Positions 35,527-43,867 of a DNA stretch of 64,000 bases are shown piece after piece. Origin of the DNA: JBBPZA01 sp038330095 (lineage in GTDB: Bacteria > Actinomycetota > Thermoleophilia > Solirubrobacterales > Solirubrobacteraceae); NCBI GenBank assembly GCA_038330095.1, contig JBBQNQ010000001.1:1-64000 (forward strand), given 5' to 3'. The translations under genes were made by a program, and so were the position numbers. The stretch's first letter is position 1. Each line of letters begins with the position of its first letter. Under the pieces are notes generated by a model. That model was given only the letters and a program-made list of their open reading frames with translations. It was not told the DNA's origin and did not search any database.

Positions 35527-36030
35527 CTAGCGCTTGAGCCGCTCGGCCAGCTTCGTGCGCGCGTTGAAAGCGCTCTTCAGCGCCCTGTCCGCGCCCGACC
35601 CGTCCGGCGGCATCATGCCGATCTGGCGGGCGTACTGCAGCTGATCGACGACCACGAAGTTGGACACGACCTTGCCGTCGCGCACGACGAAGTGGTCGAT
35701 GCCGTCGATGGCGAGCGCCTTGCCGGTGGGCGCGATGCCCAGCAGCGGGCCCGCGTGGGTACCCGTCAGGTGCCATTGCACGAACACGTCGTCGCCCTGC
35801 GCGGCGATGGTGACGACCTCCATGTGCCAGTCAGGTAACGCGTCGAAGGCGTCCTGGAAGTAGGCGCCGATCTCCTCGGCGCCGTGGCAGGTCTTGTCCG
35901 GGAAGCGCTCGACCGTGGAATCGGTCCAGAACTGCTTGAGCGCGGCGACGTCGCGGCGATTCAGCGCGTCGAACGCCCAGCGGATCAGCTCGGCGTTGGA
36001 TGCGTCTGTAGGCGGGGCGGTAGCGGTCAT
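35527..36030 (-). CDS. SnoaL-like (NTF2-fold) ester-cyclase family protein
   Basis: The 167-residue protein has an NTF2-like cone fold: NAELIRWAFDALNRRDVAAL, a CHGAEEIGAYFQDAFDALPDWHME helix and strand, and the WHLTGTHAGPLLGIAPTGKAL hairpin. The SnoaL-like ester-cyclase group contains few characterised enzymes, and a catalytic role is not assured. It stands alone between the MMPL gene and a degraded region. The 5' side carries a 12-bp perfect hairpin. Confidence 0.85.
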   Translation of the reverse strand: MTATAPPTDASNAELIRWAFDALNRRDVAALKQFWTDSTVERFPDKTCHGAEEIGAYFQDAFDALPDWHMEVVTIAAQGDDVFVQWHLTGTHAGPLLGIAPTGKALAIDGIDHFVVRDGKVVSNFVVVDQLQYARQIGMMPPDGSGADRALKSAFNARTKLAERLKR

Positions 36031-36361
36031 GCCGCGATCCTCGCACGCGCCTGGCGCCGGCGCAACGGCAGCGCTATGTGGCGCCGCCGAGAAGAGAAAC
36101 GGGCGGCGCGCCGGCAGGGGTGTGGGCGCGCCGCCCGGTCGAGCGCGGGGAGAGGTTCGGCCTCCGGCCTGCCGCCCCCCGGCGTGACCCGTCGCGTGGC
36201 CGCCCCTGGGATACCCGGCGGTCCGACACGACAGCTTGGTAAGGGTGGGGTCGAGTGTTTAAGGAAGGGGCCACGCTGACGGTCGCGAAACGTGCGATCA
36301 AAAGTCAGTCGGTGCTGCCGGGACCCCAGTGGGCCACGACCCCAGCCTCCTGTCCTTTAAG
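36031..36361. other. Non-coding stretch with a strong hairpin
   Basis: No gene is supported in about 330 bp. The main structure is the 12-bp inverted repeat at 36101-36136. The remainder has lower coding character on both strands, and 36270-36310 is comparatively AT-rich, compatible with a promoter for the SnoaL-like gene or with decayed sequence next to the DUF2294 remnant. Confidence 0.5.
36101..36136 (-). terminator. Perfect 12-bp GC hairpin, possible terminator
   Basis: GGGCGGCGCGCC (36101-36112) and GGCGCGCCGCCC (36125-36136) are exact inverted copies separated by a 12-base loop. There is no U-run on either side, so it would be a non-canonical terminator. It lies downstream of the molybdate operon and its remnant neighbour on the minus strand and before the SnoaL-like gene. 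Confidence 0.5.
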
Positions 36362-36586
36362 TCAAGAAGGTACCAGCGGAACCGGCTGGTGTGTAGGGGG
36401 ACCGAGCATGAACAGCTCGAGCTCGAGGTCGGGACCGACATGGTGAGTCGATATGAACCTCGTGACCTGGCGGCCAGTGATGCGCTCGACCACAGAGATG
36501 AAGCGCGGCTCCATCGCCTGGTGGAAGGTGCTGCGCGTTTCGTGCACGAGCGCCTTGCGCTGCAGCTCGATCATCGTCTTCTCGAC
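36362..36586 (-). pseudogene. C-terminal remnant of a DUF2294 (Na-translocating-decarboxylase-like) protein
   Basis: The translation VEKTMIELQRKALVHETRS, then FHQAMEPRFISVVERITGRQV and STHHVGPDLELELFML, matches the second half of DUF2294 proteins. The first half is missing: sequence before 36586 is not family-like and no start or Shine-Dalgarno is present. It is a remnant of a gene otherwise lost, next to the molybdate operon. Confidence 0.6.
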
Positions 36587-36664
36587 GCATGATCTGCGAG
36601 GTGTTCGTCCTCGCGCCCAGCGACGTAGTTCACTGAGCGCCGTCGACCCGGTCAACGCCCGAGC

Positions 36665-36877
36665 TCAGGTCGGGTCGGTCGCGATCATCACGTCGGAGGC
36701 TTTGACCACGGCGGTGACCTCGGCGCCTTCGGTGATGCCGAGCTCGTCCACCGCTTCGACGGTGATCGAGGCGACTACGCGCTGGCCGCCGACGTCGAGC
36801 TCGACGTTGGCGATCGACGCCCCGCGAGCGACCTTCGTCACGGTGGCGCGGAGCTGGTTGCGAGCGCTGATGCGCAT
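36665..36877 (-). CDS. Stand-alone Mop (molybdenum-pterin/TOBE) protein
   Basis: The 70-residue protein is one Mop domain: ISARNQLRATVTKVARGASI, VELDVGGQRVVASITVEAVDEL and VTAVVKASDVMIA. Such molbindins bind molybdate or tungstate oxyanions in oligomers and may store or buffer the metal. AAGGAGAA precedes the ATG. It is the last gene of the mod operon, 34 bp after modC, and resembles the C-terminal half of the operon's regulator. Confidence 0.9.
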   Translation of the reverse strand: MRISARNQLRATVTKVARGASIANVELDVGGQRVVASITVEAVDELGITEGAEVTAVVKASDVMIATDPT

Positions 36878-36910
36878 CGGGTGTTCTCCTTGTCGTGGCG
36901 GAGGTTGAGC

Positions 36911-37975
36911 CTAGAGGTCGAGCAGCCGCGTGGCAGCGGCTTTCCAGGTTGCGGTCACCTTGGCGCCAGGGGCGAGGGCGAGTTGCCGAGCGGCGGTCTC
37001 GGTGATCTCGGCCGCGACGGGCTGCGGGCCGGCGAGGCCGAGGCGCACGCGGTTGCCGACCGAGGTGATGGAGACGATCTCGACCGCCAGGTGGTTCTGG
37101 GCCGAGCCCGTCGGGGGGACGCCGGCATGCTCGATCGCAATCTCCCACGGAAAGACGCTGACCGCGACGGGGCCGCGCGCGTGATCGAGTGCCGTGACCC
37201 TGCCGCCGCCGTCGAGATCGACGACGGTGACTCCATCTTCGCCGGCGCGGGCGCTGCCGGTCAGCACGACGGCGCCGGTGAAGTCGGCGACGAACGCGGT
37301 CGCCGGGGTGGCGGCGAGCTCGCTGGCGCTGCCCCGCTGGATGATGCGACCACCGTCGATGATGGCGGCTTGGGTGCCGAGCAGCGCGGCCTCCGAGAAG
37401 TCGTGCGTGACGAGCACGGTGGGGACGTCGATGGCGCGCAGGATGTTTGTGAGCTCCCGCGCGGCGCGCGCCCGCGTGCGCGAGTCCAGCGCCGACAGCG
37501 GTTCGTCGAGGAGCAGGGCGCTGGGCCGGCGGGCGAGCGCTCGCGCCAGCGCGACCCGCTGACGTTCACCGCCTGAGAGCGTGCCGGGGCGCGCATCTGC
37601 GAGCGCGGCGATGCCCAGGCCCTCGAGCAGCTCGTGCGCGCGCGCGCGGCGCCGCGCGCGAGATTGCCCGCGCAGCGCGTAGGCGACGTTCTGCCAGACC
37701 CGCAGGTGCGCAAAGAGCGCGTAGTCCTGGAACACGTAGCCGCAGCGCCGGCGCTCCGGCGGCGCATCGATGCCCTGCGCGGTGTCCAGCCAGACCTCGT
37801 CCTCGCACTCCACGCGCCCGCGGTCAGGCGCCGCCAGGCCGGCGATGATGCGCAGCAGCGTGCTCTTGCCGGCTCCGGACGGCCCGGCAAGAGCCAGGCA
37901 CTCGCCGGCAGGGACTTCGAGCGCTGCGTTGAGCTCGAACGTGCCCAGCCGCGTGCTGGCGTCAATGCGCAGCAC
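36911..37975 (-). CDS. modC: Molybdate ABC transporter ATP-binding protein
   Basis: The 354-residue ATPase has Walker A GPSGAGKST, the Q-loop VFQDYALFAHL, the signature LSGGERQRVALARAL, Walker B LLLDEPLSALD and switch histidine VTHDFSEA. The C-terminal 100 residues hold two TOBE/Mop-like halves (VEIVSITSVGNRVRLGL, AAEITETAARQLAL) that probably sense molybdate. The GTG start lies inside the end of modB (14-bp overlap). It energises uptake through ModB. Confidence 0.95.
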   Translation of the reverse strand: MLRIDASTRLGTFELNAALEVPAGECLALAGPSGAGKSTLLRIIAGLAAPDRGRVECEDEVWLDTAQGIDAPPERRRCGYVFQDYALFAHLRVWQNVAYALRGQSRARRRARAHELLEGLGIAALADARPGTLSGGERQRVALARALARRPSALLLDEPLSALDSRTRARAARELTNILRAIDVPTVLVTHDFSEAALLGTQAAIIDGGRIIQRGSASELAATPATAFVADFTGAVVLTGSARAGEDGVTVVDLDGGGRVTALDHARGPVAVSVFPWEIAIEHAGVPPTGSAQNHLAVEIVSITSVGNRVRLGLAGPQPVAAEITETAARQLALAPGAKVTATWKAAATRLLDL

Positions 37976-38780
37976 CGCGAAACGCCCCGTCTCCGGCCGC
38001 GAGCTTGACCGACAGGAGCAGCGCAGCGGAGACGATCACCAGTACGGCAGAGAGCGCGATCGCGCCGGTCAGGTCGGTCGCGAACTGGTCATAGATCGCG
38101 AGCGGCGTGGTCTGGGTGATTCCGCGAAACGACCCGGCGAAGATGAGCGTCGCGCCGAACTCACCGAGCGCCCGTCCCCAGGCGAGCGCCAGCCCGGCCA
38201 GCAGGCCCGGTCGCGCGGCGGGCACGGCGATCCGCGCGAACGTCGTCGCCTCGTTCGCGCCGAGCGTGCGCGACGCCTCCATCCAGCTGCGGTCGACTGC
38301 GCCGAAGGCCGCCTGGGCCTGGCGAAGGTAGAACGGCGCGGCGACGAAGGTCAGCGCCACGACGACCCCGGCCGTCTGCAGGACGAGCTCGATGTGCGCG
38401 TCGCGCAGCGCGTGCCCGAGCAGGCCGGCCGGGCCGAACGCCGTCAGCAGCGCGATCCCGGCGACTGCGGGTGGAAGCACGAGCGGCAGCTCGACGAGCG
38501 TGATCACGACTGCGCGGCCAGGGAACGACCGGGTGGCCAGCAGGTAGGCCGCCGGCGTGCCGACGACCACGATGATCGCCACCGCGATCGCGGTCGTCTC
38601 CAGGCTGAGCTTGAGCGCGTCGGTGGCTACCGGGTCGCCGAGGCTGGCGACCAGGCGCGCGGGGCTGGTGTCGGCGAAGATCGCGACGATCGGCAAGACC
38701 AGGAACGCCAGCGCCACGACCACCGCCACCGCGAGCACCAACGAGAACCAGCCCGGCCGACGTCCCGGCCGGCGGCTCAC
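37962..38780 (-). CDS. modB: Molybdate ABC transporter permease
   Basis: The 272-residue permease has five to six helices and the EAA-type loop WMEASRTLGANEATTFARIAVP, followed by LAWGRALGEFGATLIFAG, a ModB/CysT hallmark. It forms the oxyanion channel with ModC. The GTG at 38780 overlaps the modA stop (GTGA), and its own end overlaps modC. Confidence 0.95.
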   Translation of the reverse strand: MSRRPGRRPGWFSLVLAVAVVVALAFLVLPIVAIFADTSPARLVASLGDPVATDALKLSLETTAIAVAIIVVVGTPAAYLLATRSFPGRAVVITLVELPLVLPPAVAGIALLTAFGPAGLLGHALRDAHIELVLQTAGVVVALTFVAAPFYLRQAQAAFGAVDRSWMEASRTLGANEATTFARIAVPAARPGLLAGLALAWGRALGEFGATLIFAGSFRGITQTTPLAIYDQFATDLTGAIALSAVLVIVSAALLLSVKLAAGDGAFRGAAH

Positions 38781-39550
38781 TTGGGGGGTGGGAGGAAGCC
38801 CGCCGCGCGCAGATCCTGCTGGCCGGGCCCGCGAAGCAGCCCCGCGATAAACGCCTGGGCCTCCTTCGGGTGCTTGGCTCCCTTCACGACCGCCACGCCG
38901 TAGGCGACCCGCGGCTGCAGGCTCGCGGGCAGCGCGACCGCCTTTGCCTTGCCCGAGCTGGCGGAGACGGCGGTGACATAGACGAACCCCGCATCGACGG
39001 CCTTCCCGGTGACCTTGGCGATCACGCCCTTCACGTCGGGTTCGTTGGAGCGCACGTTGGCCAGGATCTTCTTCTCTTCCGCAGAGGGCAAGCCGGACAG
39101 GACGTTGCGCGTGTAGGCGCCGATCGGCACGCTCGCCGACCCGATCGCGATCGTCACGCCGGGCTCGGCCAGATCGCCTACCGAGCGCACCTTGCTCGAA
39201 CCCGCCGGCGCCGCGATCACGAGCCGATTCGAGGTGAAGACGACCGGCTTTGAGACGAGCCCCTTGCCGTACAGCATGTCGGGCAGCTTGGTGTTCGCGG
39301 CGGCGAACACGTCGGGCTTCACGCCGCGCTGGATCTGGGCCGCCAGCTCATCTGAGCCGGCGAACGAGAACTTCGCGTTGGCGTCGGTGAACTGGGTCCC
39401 GTACTCCGTGAACGCCTTCGTCAGCGACGCTGCCGCCGACACGGTCAAGTCCGGTTTGCTCCCGTCGCCCCCGCTCGAGCTCCCGCACCCGGTCGCGACC
39501 GCGAGGATGCCGGCCACGAGCATCGTGACCACCCTTACGCGTGCTCTCAT
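38777..39550 (-). CDS. modA: Molybdate ABC transporter substrate-binding lipoprotein
   Basis: The 257-residue lipoprotein has a signal ending AVATGCGSS and a type-II periplasmic binding fold: LTVSAAASLTKAFTEYG, FAGSDELAAQIQRGVKPDVFAAAN, and VDAGFVYVTAV near the C-terminus. It captures molybdate (or tungstate) at the surface for ModBC. The start overlaps the end of the HTH-Mop gene, and the stop overlaps the modB GTG. Confidence 0.95.
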   Translation of the reverse strand: MRARVRVVTMLVAGILAVATGCGSSSGGDGSKPDLTVSAAASLTKAFTEYGTQFTDANAKFSFAGSDELAAQIQRGVKPDVFAAANTKLPDMLYGKGLVSKPVVFTSNRLVIAAPAGSSKVRSVGDLAEPGVTIAIGSASVPIGAYTRNVLSGLPSAEEKKILANVRSNEPDVKGVIAKVTGKAVDAGFVYVTAVSASSGKAKAVALPASLQPRVAYGVAVVKGAKHPKEAQAFIAGLLRGPGQQDLRAAGFLPPPK

Positions 39551-39939
39551 TCCGCCCCGCCCTTTTCCACCATCACCGAGGTTGCCTTCACCGTCGCGGT
39601 AGCCGGTGCCCCGCGCACCAGCCTCAGCTCTTCGACGGCGTCACGTGTCACGGCCGCGGTGACGAGGAACGGACCCGCCTCGATCTCGACCAGCGCCATC
39701 ACACCGTCGACCTCTACCGACCGGACCACACCGGCGAACCGGTTGCGCGCCGACAAGTCATGCCCCGCCGCGTGGCGCTTGGGATGCGCCGCCAGGCGCT
39801 CGACCTCCGAGGAGGCGACAAGTCGGCGGTTTCGCTCGTCGCGTGTCGTGCGCAGCTTCCCCGCACGGTCCCAGCGACGCAGCGTGTCCACGCTCACCCC
39901 CAGCGCCTGAGCCGCTTCACCCAGCGACAAGTCCGCCAT
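39547..39939 (-). CDS. HTH-Mop molybdate-responsive regulator
   Basis: This is a 130-residue protein. Residues 4-53 are a MerR/excisionase-type winged helix (LSLGEAAQALGVSVDTLRRWDRAGKL, NRRLVASSEVERL) and residues 64-127 are a Mop domain (SARNRFAGVVRSVEVDGV, AAVTRDAVEEL, ATVKATSVMVE). It is the local counterpart of ModE: DNA binding and oxyanion sensing in one chain. Leading the mod operon, it probably represses the operon when molybdate is bound. No Shine-Dalgarno is obvious, and a palindrome lies one base before the ATG, consistent with a leaderless or autoregulated message. Confidence 0.9.
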   Translation of the reverse strand: MADLSLGEAAQALGVSVDTLRRWDRAGKLRTTRDERNRRLVASSEVERLAAHPKRHAAGHDLSARNRFAGVVRSVEVDGVMALVEIEAGPFLVTAAVTRDAVEELRLVRGAPATATVKATSVMVEKGGAE

Positions 39940-39940
39940 T

Positions 39941-39959
39941 GCCTAAGCATCGCATAGGC
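39941..39959 (-). promoter_or_regulatory. Palindrome abutting the start of the mod operon, candidate operator
   Basis: GCCTATGCGATGCTTAGGC (minus strand) is an 8-3-8 dyad with one mismatch, ending one base before the ATG of the HTH-Mop gene. Its position over the start site suits an autoregulatory operator for the MerR-like HTH. I saw no second copy in the window. Confidence 0.55.
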
Positions 39960-40040
39960 GGCTGGCGGTTGACGAACGGCATCGACGAGGGAGAGGGAGG
40001 GTCAAGTTCGGCCGCGGCGCCGTTCTGCGACGAATTAAGC

Positions 40041-40138
40041 CCACGCGCCGCACCTCCACCCCGGCGCCGAGCTGAGCGCCGCCGCGGCGAGCCCTACGCC
40101 GCCCGCCTGTCGGACCCCTCTGTCAGGGGTCTCCTAGG
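40041..40138 (-). repeat. Dispersed intergenic element, copy A, at a gene 3' end
   Basis: On the minus strand it begins at the stop codon of the gene at 40134-40595 with the hairpin GAGACCCCTGACAGAGGGGTC (stem GACCCCT/AGGGGTC), then continues into a GC-rich block with GGGCGGCGTAGGGCTCGCC. The same order recurs at 55180-55315 beyond tgt, with roughly 85% identity over about 60 bp by eye and one internal length difference. It probably includes a transcription terminator. Confidence 0.6.
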
Positions 40139-40595
40139 GAAGATGGATCAGGAAGGTGAAGCGGTCGCCGCTTGGTTGCTGTTGGACCCTCACGGTCCCG
40201 GTGGCGCGGGCGTAGCGGCCGGTACCACCAGTGATCGCCTGGGTGTAGGTGCGGGTGCCTCCTAGGCCGGGTTGTAGGAGCTGGACCATGACCTGCCCGC
40301 CCTGCAGGATGTAGGTGCCGGTGCACAGCGAGCGCTGGTCGAACAGCGTCGTGCACGACGCGGCGTCACGGCCGATCACGCGGCCGTCTTGATCGAGCAG
40401 CTTCTCGGTGAAGATCACCGCGTCGCCGGCCGATCGCCCGGCTGGCGGGTTGTCAACCGATCGCGCCTGTTCGAGCTTGGACGTCGCTCGCAGAATGATC
40501 TTGCCGGGTCGCTCGCGTCCGTTCGCCGGCCCGGCCAGCGCGACTGCGCCGATCAGAGCCGGGCCGAGGATGCAGATTGCGATCGTCCGTCGCAT
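40134..40595 (-). CDS. Secreted allene-oxide-cyclase/dirigent-barrel-like protein
   Basis: The 153-residue protein has a signal peptide (IAICILGPALIGAVALAGPANG) and a beta-barrel body. The motif LCTGTYILQGGQVMVQLLQP and the closing TQAITGGTGRYARATGTVRV match the actinobacterial AOC-barrel/dirigent-like secreted proteins. No catalytic function is established for these. AAGGAGGGG is 4 nt before the ATG at 40595. The dispersed element copy A starts at its stop codon. It is divergent from the membrane-protein gene. Confidence 0.85.
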   Translation of the reverse strand: MRRTIAICILGPALIGAVALAGPANGRERPGKIILRATSKLEQARSVDNPPAGRSAGDAVIFTEKLLDQDGRVIGRDAASCTTLFDQRSLCTGTYILQGGQVMVQLLQPGLGGTRTYTQAITGGTGRYARATGTVRVQQQPSGDRFTFLIHLP

Positions 40596-40646
40596 GTCCC
40601 CTCCTTCGGTTGGCCGGTAAAAGTCGCCCTCCGCGAGACTATCGGC

Positions 40647-42258
40647 GTGGTGGACCAGCCAATCGCTCATCGCGGCCGCGACGTCGTCCTCGGACTGTCA
40701 ATGGTCCTGCTCGCCGCGGCGTACTTGGCGGCGAGCCCGAAGACCGCGGATCTCGCTGCGAGTGAGTACCGGACCCATCTCCTCGCCACCGAGGGGTGGG
40801 CACTCATAAACCTCCAGTGGTACGGCGGGCACAACGTCCCGGGCTACTCCGTAGCGGTACCGGCGCTGGCTTCACTCATCGGGCCACGCGTCCTCGCGAC
40901 CATCGCCGGAGCGCTGTCGGTGCTGCTCGTCGGTGTGGTGGTGAGCCCCCACACGACAGCGCGCGCCCGGCTCGCGGTGATGCTGGCGTTCCTGCCCTCG
41001 GTGGCTGCCGGTGTCGTGATCGGCCGGGTCACCTTCACGGTCGGATGCGCCGTGGGCTTGGCTGCGCTGGCGGCAGCGGACCGCAGACGTGCTGTCCTTG
41101 CCAGTGCCTTGTCGGTGTCGACGGTGCTCTGCAGCCCCGTCGCGGGCTTGTTCCTTTGTGTCGCCTCCGCCGCCGCCGTGATCGGCGGCCGACCCGACGA
41201 TCGACGGCGGTGGAGCGTTCTGGCCGGGACGACGCTCCTGGTGAGCGTGCTGCTCAACGTCCTGATCTTCCCCGAGGGAGGTGCGCAGCCGGATCCCGCC
41301 TCGTCCTTCCTGCCCGTGGCCGCAGTGGGGCTTGGCGTCGTGCTCGTAGCGCCTGTCGGGCGACGCTCGGTGCGCATCGGCTGGCCTCCTTGCGCTCGCG
41401 CTTCTAGTGGCGTCCTACGCGATCCCCTCTCCGATGGGATCCAATGCCGACAGGCTCGTCGTCAGCTTCGGACCCGCGGCCCTGGTCGCCGCATGGTCCT
41501 CCCTTCCAGCGGGGGTCAGAGGTCGATCCCTCCCCATCACCTCGGCGCTCGTCCTCGTCCTCGGCGCACTGCTGTTCCACGAGGTCCGACCGGCCGTCGA
41601 CGCCGTTGCCAACTCAGTGGACGACCGATCGACCCAGCGCTCCTATTACGACCCCTTGCTCCGGTTCCTTGCGCGTTCCGCCGGACCCGGGGATCGGATC
41701 GAGATTCCCTTGACCCTCAACCACTGGGAGACGGCGTACGTGGCGCCGTCGTTCGCGCTTGCCCGAGGTTGGGAGAGGCAGCTCGACGTCAAGTACAACG
41801 GGCTGTTCTACGACGGCCGTGGTCTGACCGCACGCCGGTACGAGCGCTGGTTGCGCCGGTCCGGGGTGCGCTGGATCGCGCTGCCGAGCTCCACCCTGGA
41901 CAGCTCTGCGCGCCAGGAGCCTCGCATACTGCGATCCTCGCCCTCGTATATCCGACGCGCCTTCGCCTCTAGGGACTGGACGATCTGGGAGTACCCTCGC
42001 GGAAGGACGGTCCAAGGTCCCGCACGTATCACGGCCGCCGACGCCGACGCGGTCGACCTCACGGCCACCCGAAACGGCAGCGTCCTGCTGCGCATCCACT
42101 ACACGCCCTACCTGAGGCTGGTGGCCGGCGCAGGGTGCATCGGTCCAAGCCGCCTTGGCTGGACCCGCCTTACGGTGAAGCGGCCGGGCCGTCTCACGCT
42201 TGACTCGGGCTTCTCAGTCCGACAGTTCCTGTCGGACGACCCGATCTGCCGCAACTAG
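40647..42258 (+). pseudogene. Large multi-helix membrane protein (glycosyltransferase-like topology), one frameshift
   Basis: The first 245 codons give six to seven helices (VVLGLSMVLLAAAYLAA through SSFLPVAAVGLGVVLVAPVG). The chain then continues in another frame as GLLALALLVASYAIPSP, three more helices and a 180-residue soluble tail (YYDPLLRFLARSAGPGDRIE, GVRWIALPSSTLD, SVLLRIHYTPYLRL). Restoring two G bases in ATCGGCTGG at about 41380 joins both parts as VRIGAGLLALALL, about 538 residues. The architecture resembles polytopic glycosyltransferase or O-mannosyl-like proteins without a named domain that I can confirm. The GTG start at 40647 is approximate. Confidence 0.7.
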
Positions 42259-42314
42259 AGCCGGCTCATGGCAGCTTTATGTGGCGTTTCGCCGGCGTCG
42301 TGACCCTTTCGGCC

Positions 42315-43334
42315 ATGGGGTCCAGGTTGACTCGGGCTGCCGCTCTGGTAGGCGTCGGCTGCGCGTGCGCGTGGCTCGGCTGCGGGGGCGGAAGCGGTGT
42401 TCGCCAGGCGCGGAGCGGCGCCGGCGATCGGGCGGCGCGCCCTCCGGCCCCGGCACGTCGATCGGCGCGTCCGCCGCGCCTCGTGGCCGACCGGCGGCCG
42501 CTCAGCCGGCTTCCGGTGGCCGTGCAGGGCGCCGCCTCGGTGCTCAGTGGCGGCCGCATCGTGGTCATGGGCGGGCTTACCGCGAATGGGACATCCAGCC
42601 AGGACGTAGTGGCCGTTCCTCCCGCCGGTGGACGCGCGCGCATCGTCGGTTCGCTGCCTCGTCCTGCGCATGACGCCGCCGCCATCGCACTCGGCCCCCG
42701 GGTGATCCTCCTCGGTGGAGGGCCGGTGGAGGGCACCGATCAGATCGTCCGTGTCCTGCCGGGCCCGGCTGCACAGGCAGGATCGCTGCGCCGGCCGCTG
42801 TCGGACGGCGTCGGAGTGACCGTCGGCGGGGCGGGCTACCTCGCCGGGGGATGGGATTCGACCGTCCTCGATCCGAGGATCTACCGGGTGGCGCCGAACG
42901 CCACGGCAAGGCCGATCGGCCGGCTCCCGGTCGGAATCCGCTATCCGGCGGCCGCCGCGATCGGCGGACGCATCGTGATTGCCGGAGGCGAGACGGCGGC
43001 CGGTGTCGCCAGCGCGGATGTGTGGTCGTTCGACCCTCGGACCAGGAAGGTTGTGGCCGGGCCTCGGCTCCCGACCGCGATCGATCACGCCGCCGGCGCG
43101 GCGCTGGGTGGACGCTTCTACGTGATCGGCGGGCTGAGGGGCGGTGCGCCGTGGTCGGGCGTGCTCTCGTGGGCGCCCGGTGAGCAGCGCTTCAGCCGCG
43201 CCGGGCGGCTTCCGCGCGCGCTGGCCGACGCGTCGGCTGTCCCGGCTGGAGCGGGGATCGTGCTCGTCGGGGGCCGGACCGGTGGCGGCCGGGTCGGGGA
43301 TGTATGGCTCCTTCGCGCCAGGGCCCGGAGATGA
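42315..43334 (+). CDS. Kelch-repeat lipoprotein
   Basis: The 339-residue protein has a lipoprotein signal (AAALVGVGCACAWLGCGGGSG) and about five kelch repeats forming a beta-propeller. The repeats show the recurring GGRIVVMGGL, GPRVILLGGG, GGAGYLAGGW, GGRIVIAGGET, GGRFYVIGGL and GAGIVLVGGR strands. It is likely a surface binding scaffold. I chose the ATG at 42315 because it gives a compact signal peptide; the ATG at 42279 would add 12 residues. It starts 57 bp after the frameshifted membrane gene. Confidence 0.85.
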   Translation: MGSRLTRAAALVGVGCACAWLGCGGGSGVRQARSGAGDRAARPPAPARRSARPPRLVADRRPLSRLPVAVQGAASVLSGGRIVVMGGLTANGTSSQDVVAVPPAGGRARIVGSLPRPAHDAAAIALGPRVILLGGGPVEGTDQIVRVLPGPAAQAGSLRRPLSDGVGVTVGGAGYLAGGWDSTVLDPRIYRVAPNATARPIGRLPVGIRYPAAAAIGGRIVIAGGETAAGVASADVWSFDPRTRKVVAGPRLPTAIDHAAGAALGGRFYVIGGLRGGAPWSGVLSWAPGEQRFSRAGRLPRALADASAVPAGAGIVLVGGRTGGGRVGDVWLLRARARR

Positions 43335-43415
43335 AGGCGAGGGCAGCCTCCTACCGCTCCTCTGGGATGATCCATTGGCATCGGGGCCCCAGCTCAGTCC
43401 ACCAGAGGAGGCCGC

Positions 43416-43859
43416 ATGGCCGGTCGGTTCGAGGCGAATGTTGTGATCGACCGTCCGATCGAGGAGGTGTTTGCCTTTCTCGCGGACGGTGAAAACGATC
43501 CGAAGTTCAGCCCGAGGGTCCTGGAAATGGCCAAGACGACCGACGGGCCGCCCGGCGTCGGCACCGTCTACGCAAGCACGGTCAAGGACGCCGGGATGAA
43601 GACCAAGCGGGAGTTCAAGCTCACCGAGTTCGAGCCGCCCGAGCGAATTCGCTGGGCGGAGGTCTCCAAGAACCTCGTCACGGCCCCCGAGGGTGGCTAC
43701 GACCTCGCTCGGGAGGGGAGCGGGACCCGACTCACGGTCTACAACGTGCTCGAGGGACACGGTCCGGGCAAGCTGATCGCCCCGCTCGCCCTGCGCTCCG
43801 CCCGCAAGGGTGCGGACGACTTCGCGAACGCGATCAAGACGGCCGTAGAGGGGTCCTGA
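43416..43859 (+). CDS. SRPBCC (polyketide-cyclase-like) family protein
   Basis: The 147-residue protein has the START-type helix-grip fold: FEANVVIDRPIEEVFAFLAD at the start, TVYASTVKDAGMKTKREFKL and FEPPERIRWAEV strands, and a long C-terminal helix. It binds a hydrophobic ligand that cannot be predicted. AGAGGAGG precedes the ATG. The MOSC gene follows 8 bp later and is probably co-transcribed. Confidence 0.87.
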   Translation: MAGRFEANVVIDRPIEEVFAFLADGENDPKFSPRVLEMAKTTDGPPGVGTVYASTVKDAGMKTKREFKLTEFEPPERIRWAEVSKNLVTAPEGGYDLAREGSGTRLTVYNVLEGHGPGKLIAPLALRSARKGADDFANAIKTAVEGS

Positions 43860-43867
43860 GGCAGGGC

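Noticed and set aside
36074..36301. Minus-strand 75-codon frame before the SnoaL-like gene
   Set aside because: Arg/Pro/Ser-rich, no Shine-Dalgarno, and it contains the hairpin; not protein-like.
39940..40040. Molybdenum-cofactor riboswitch upstream of the mod operon
   Set aside because: The leader before 39939 is too short and has none of the conserved Moco aptamer blocks; the only structure is the palindrome at the start codon.
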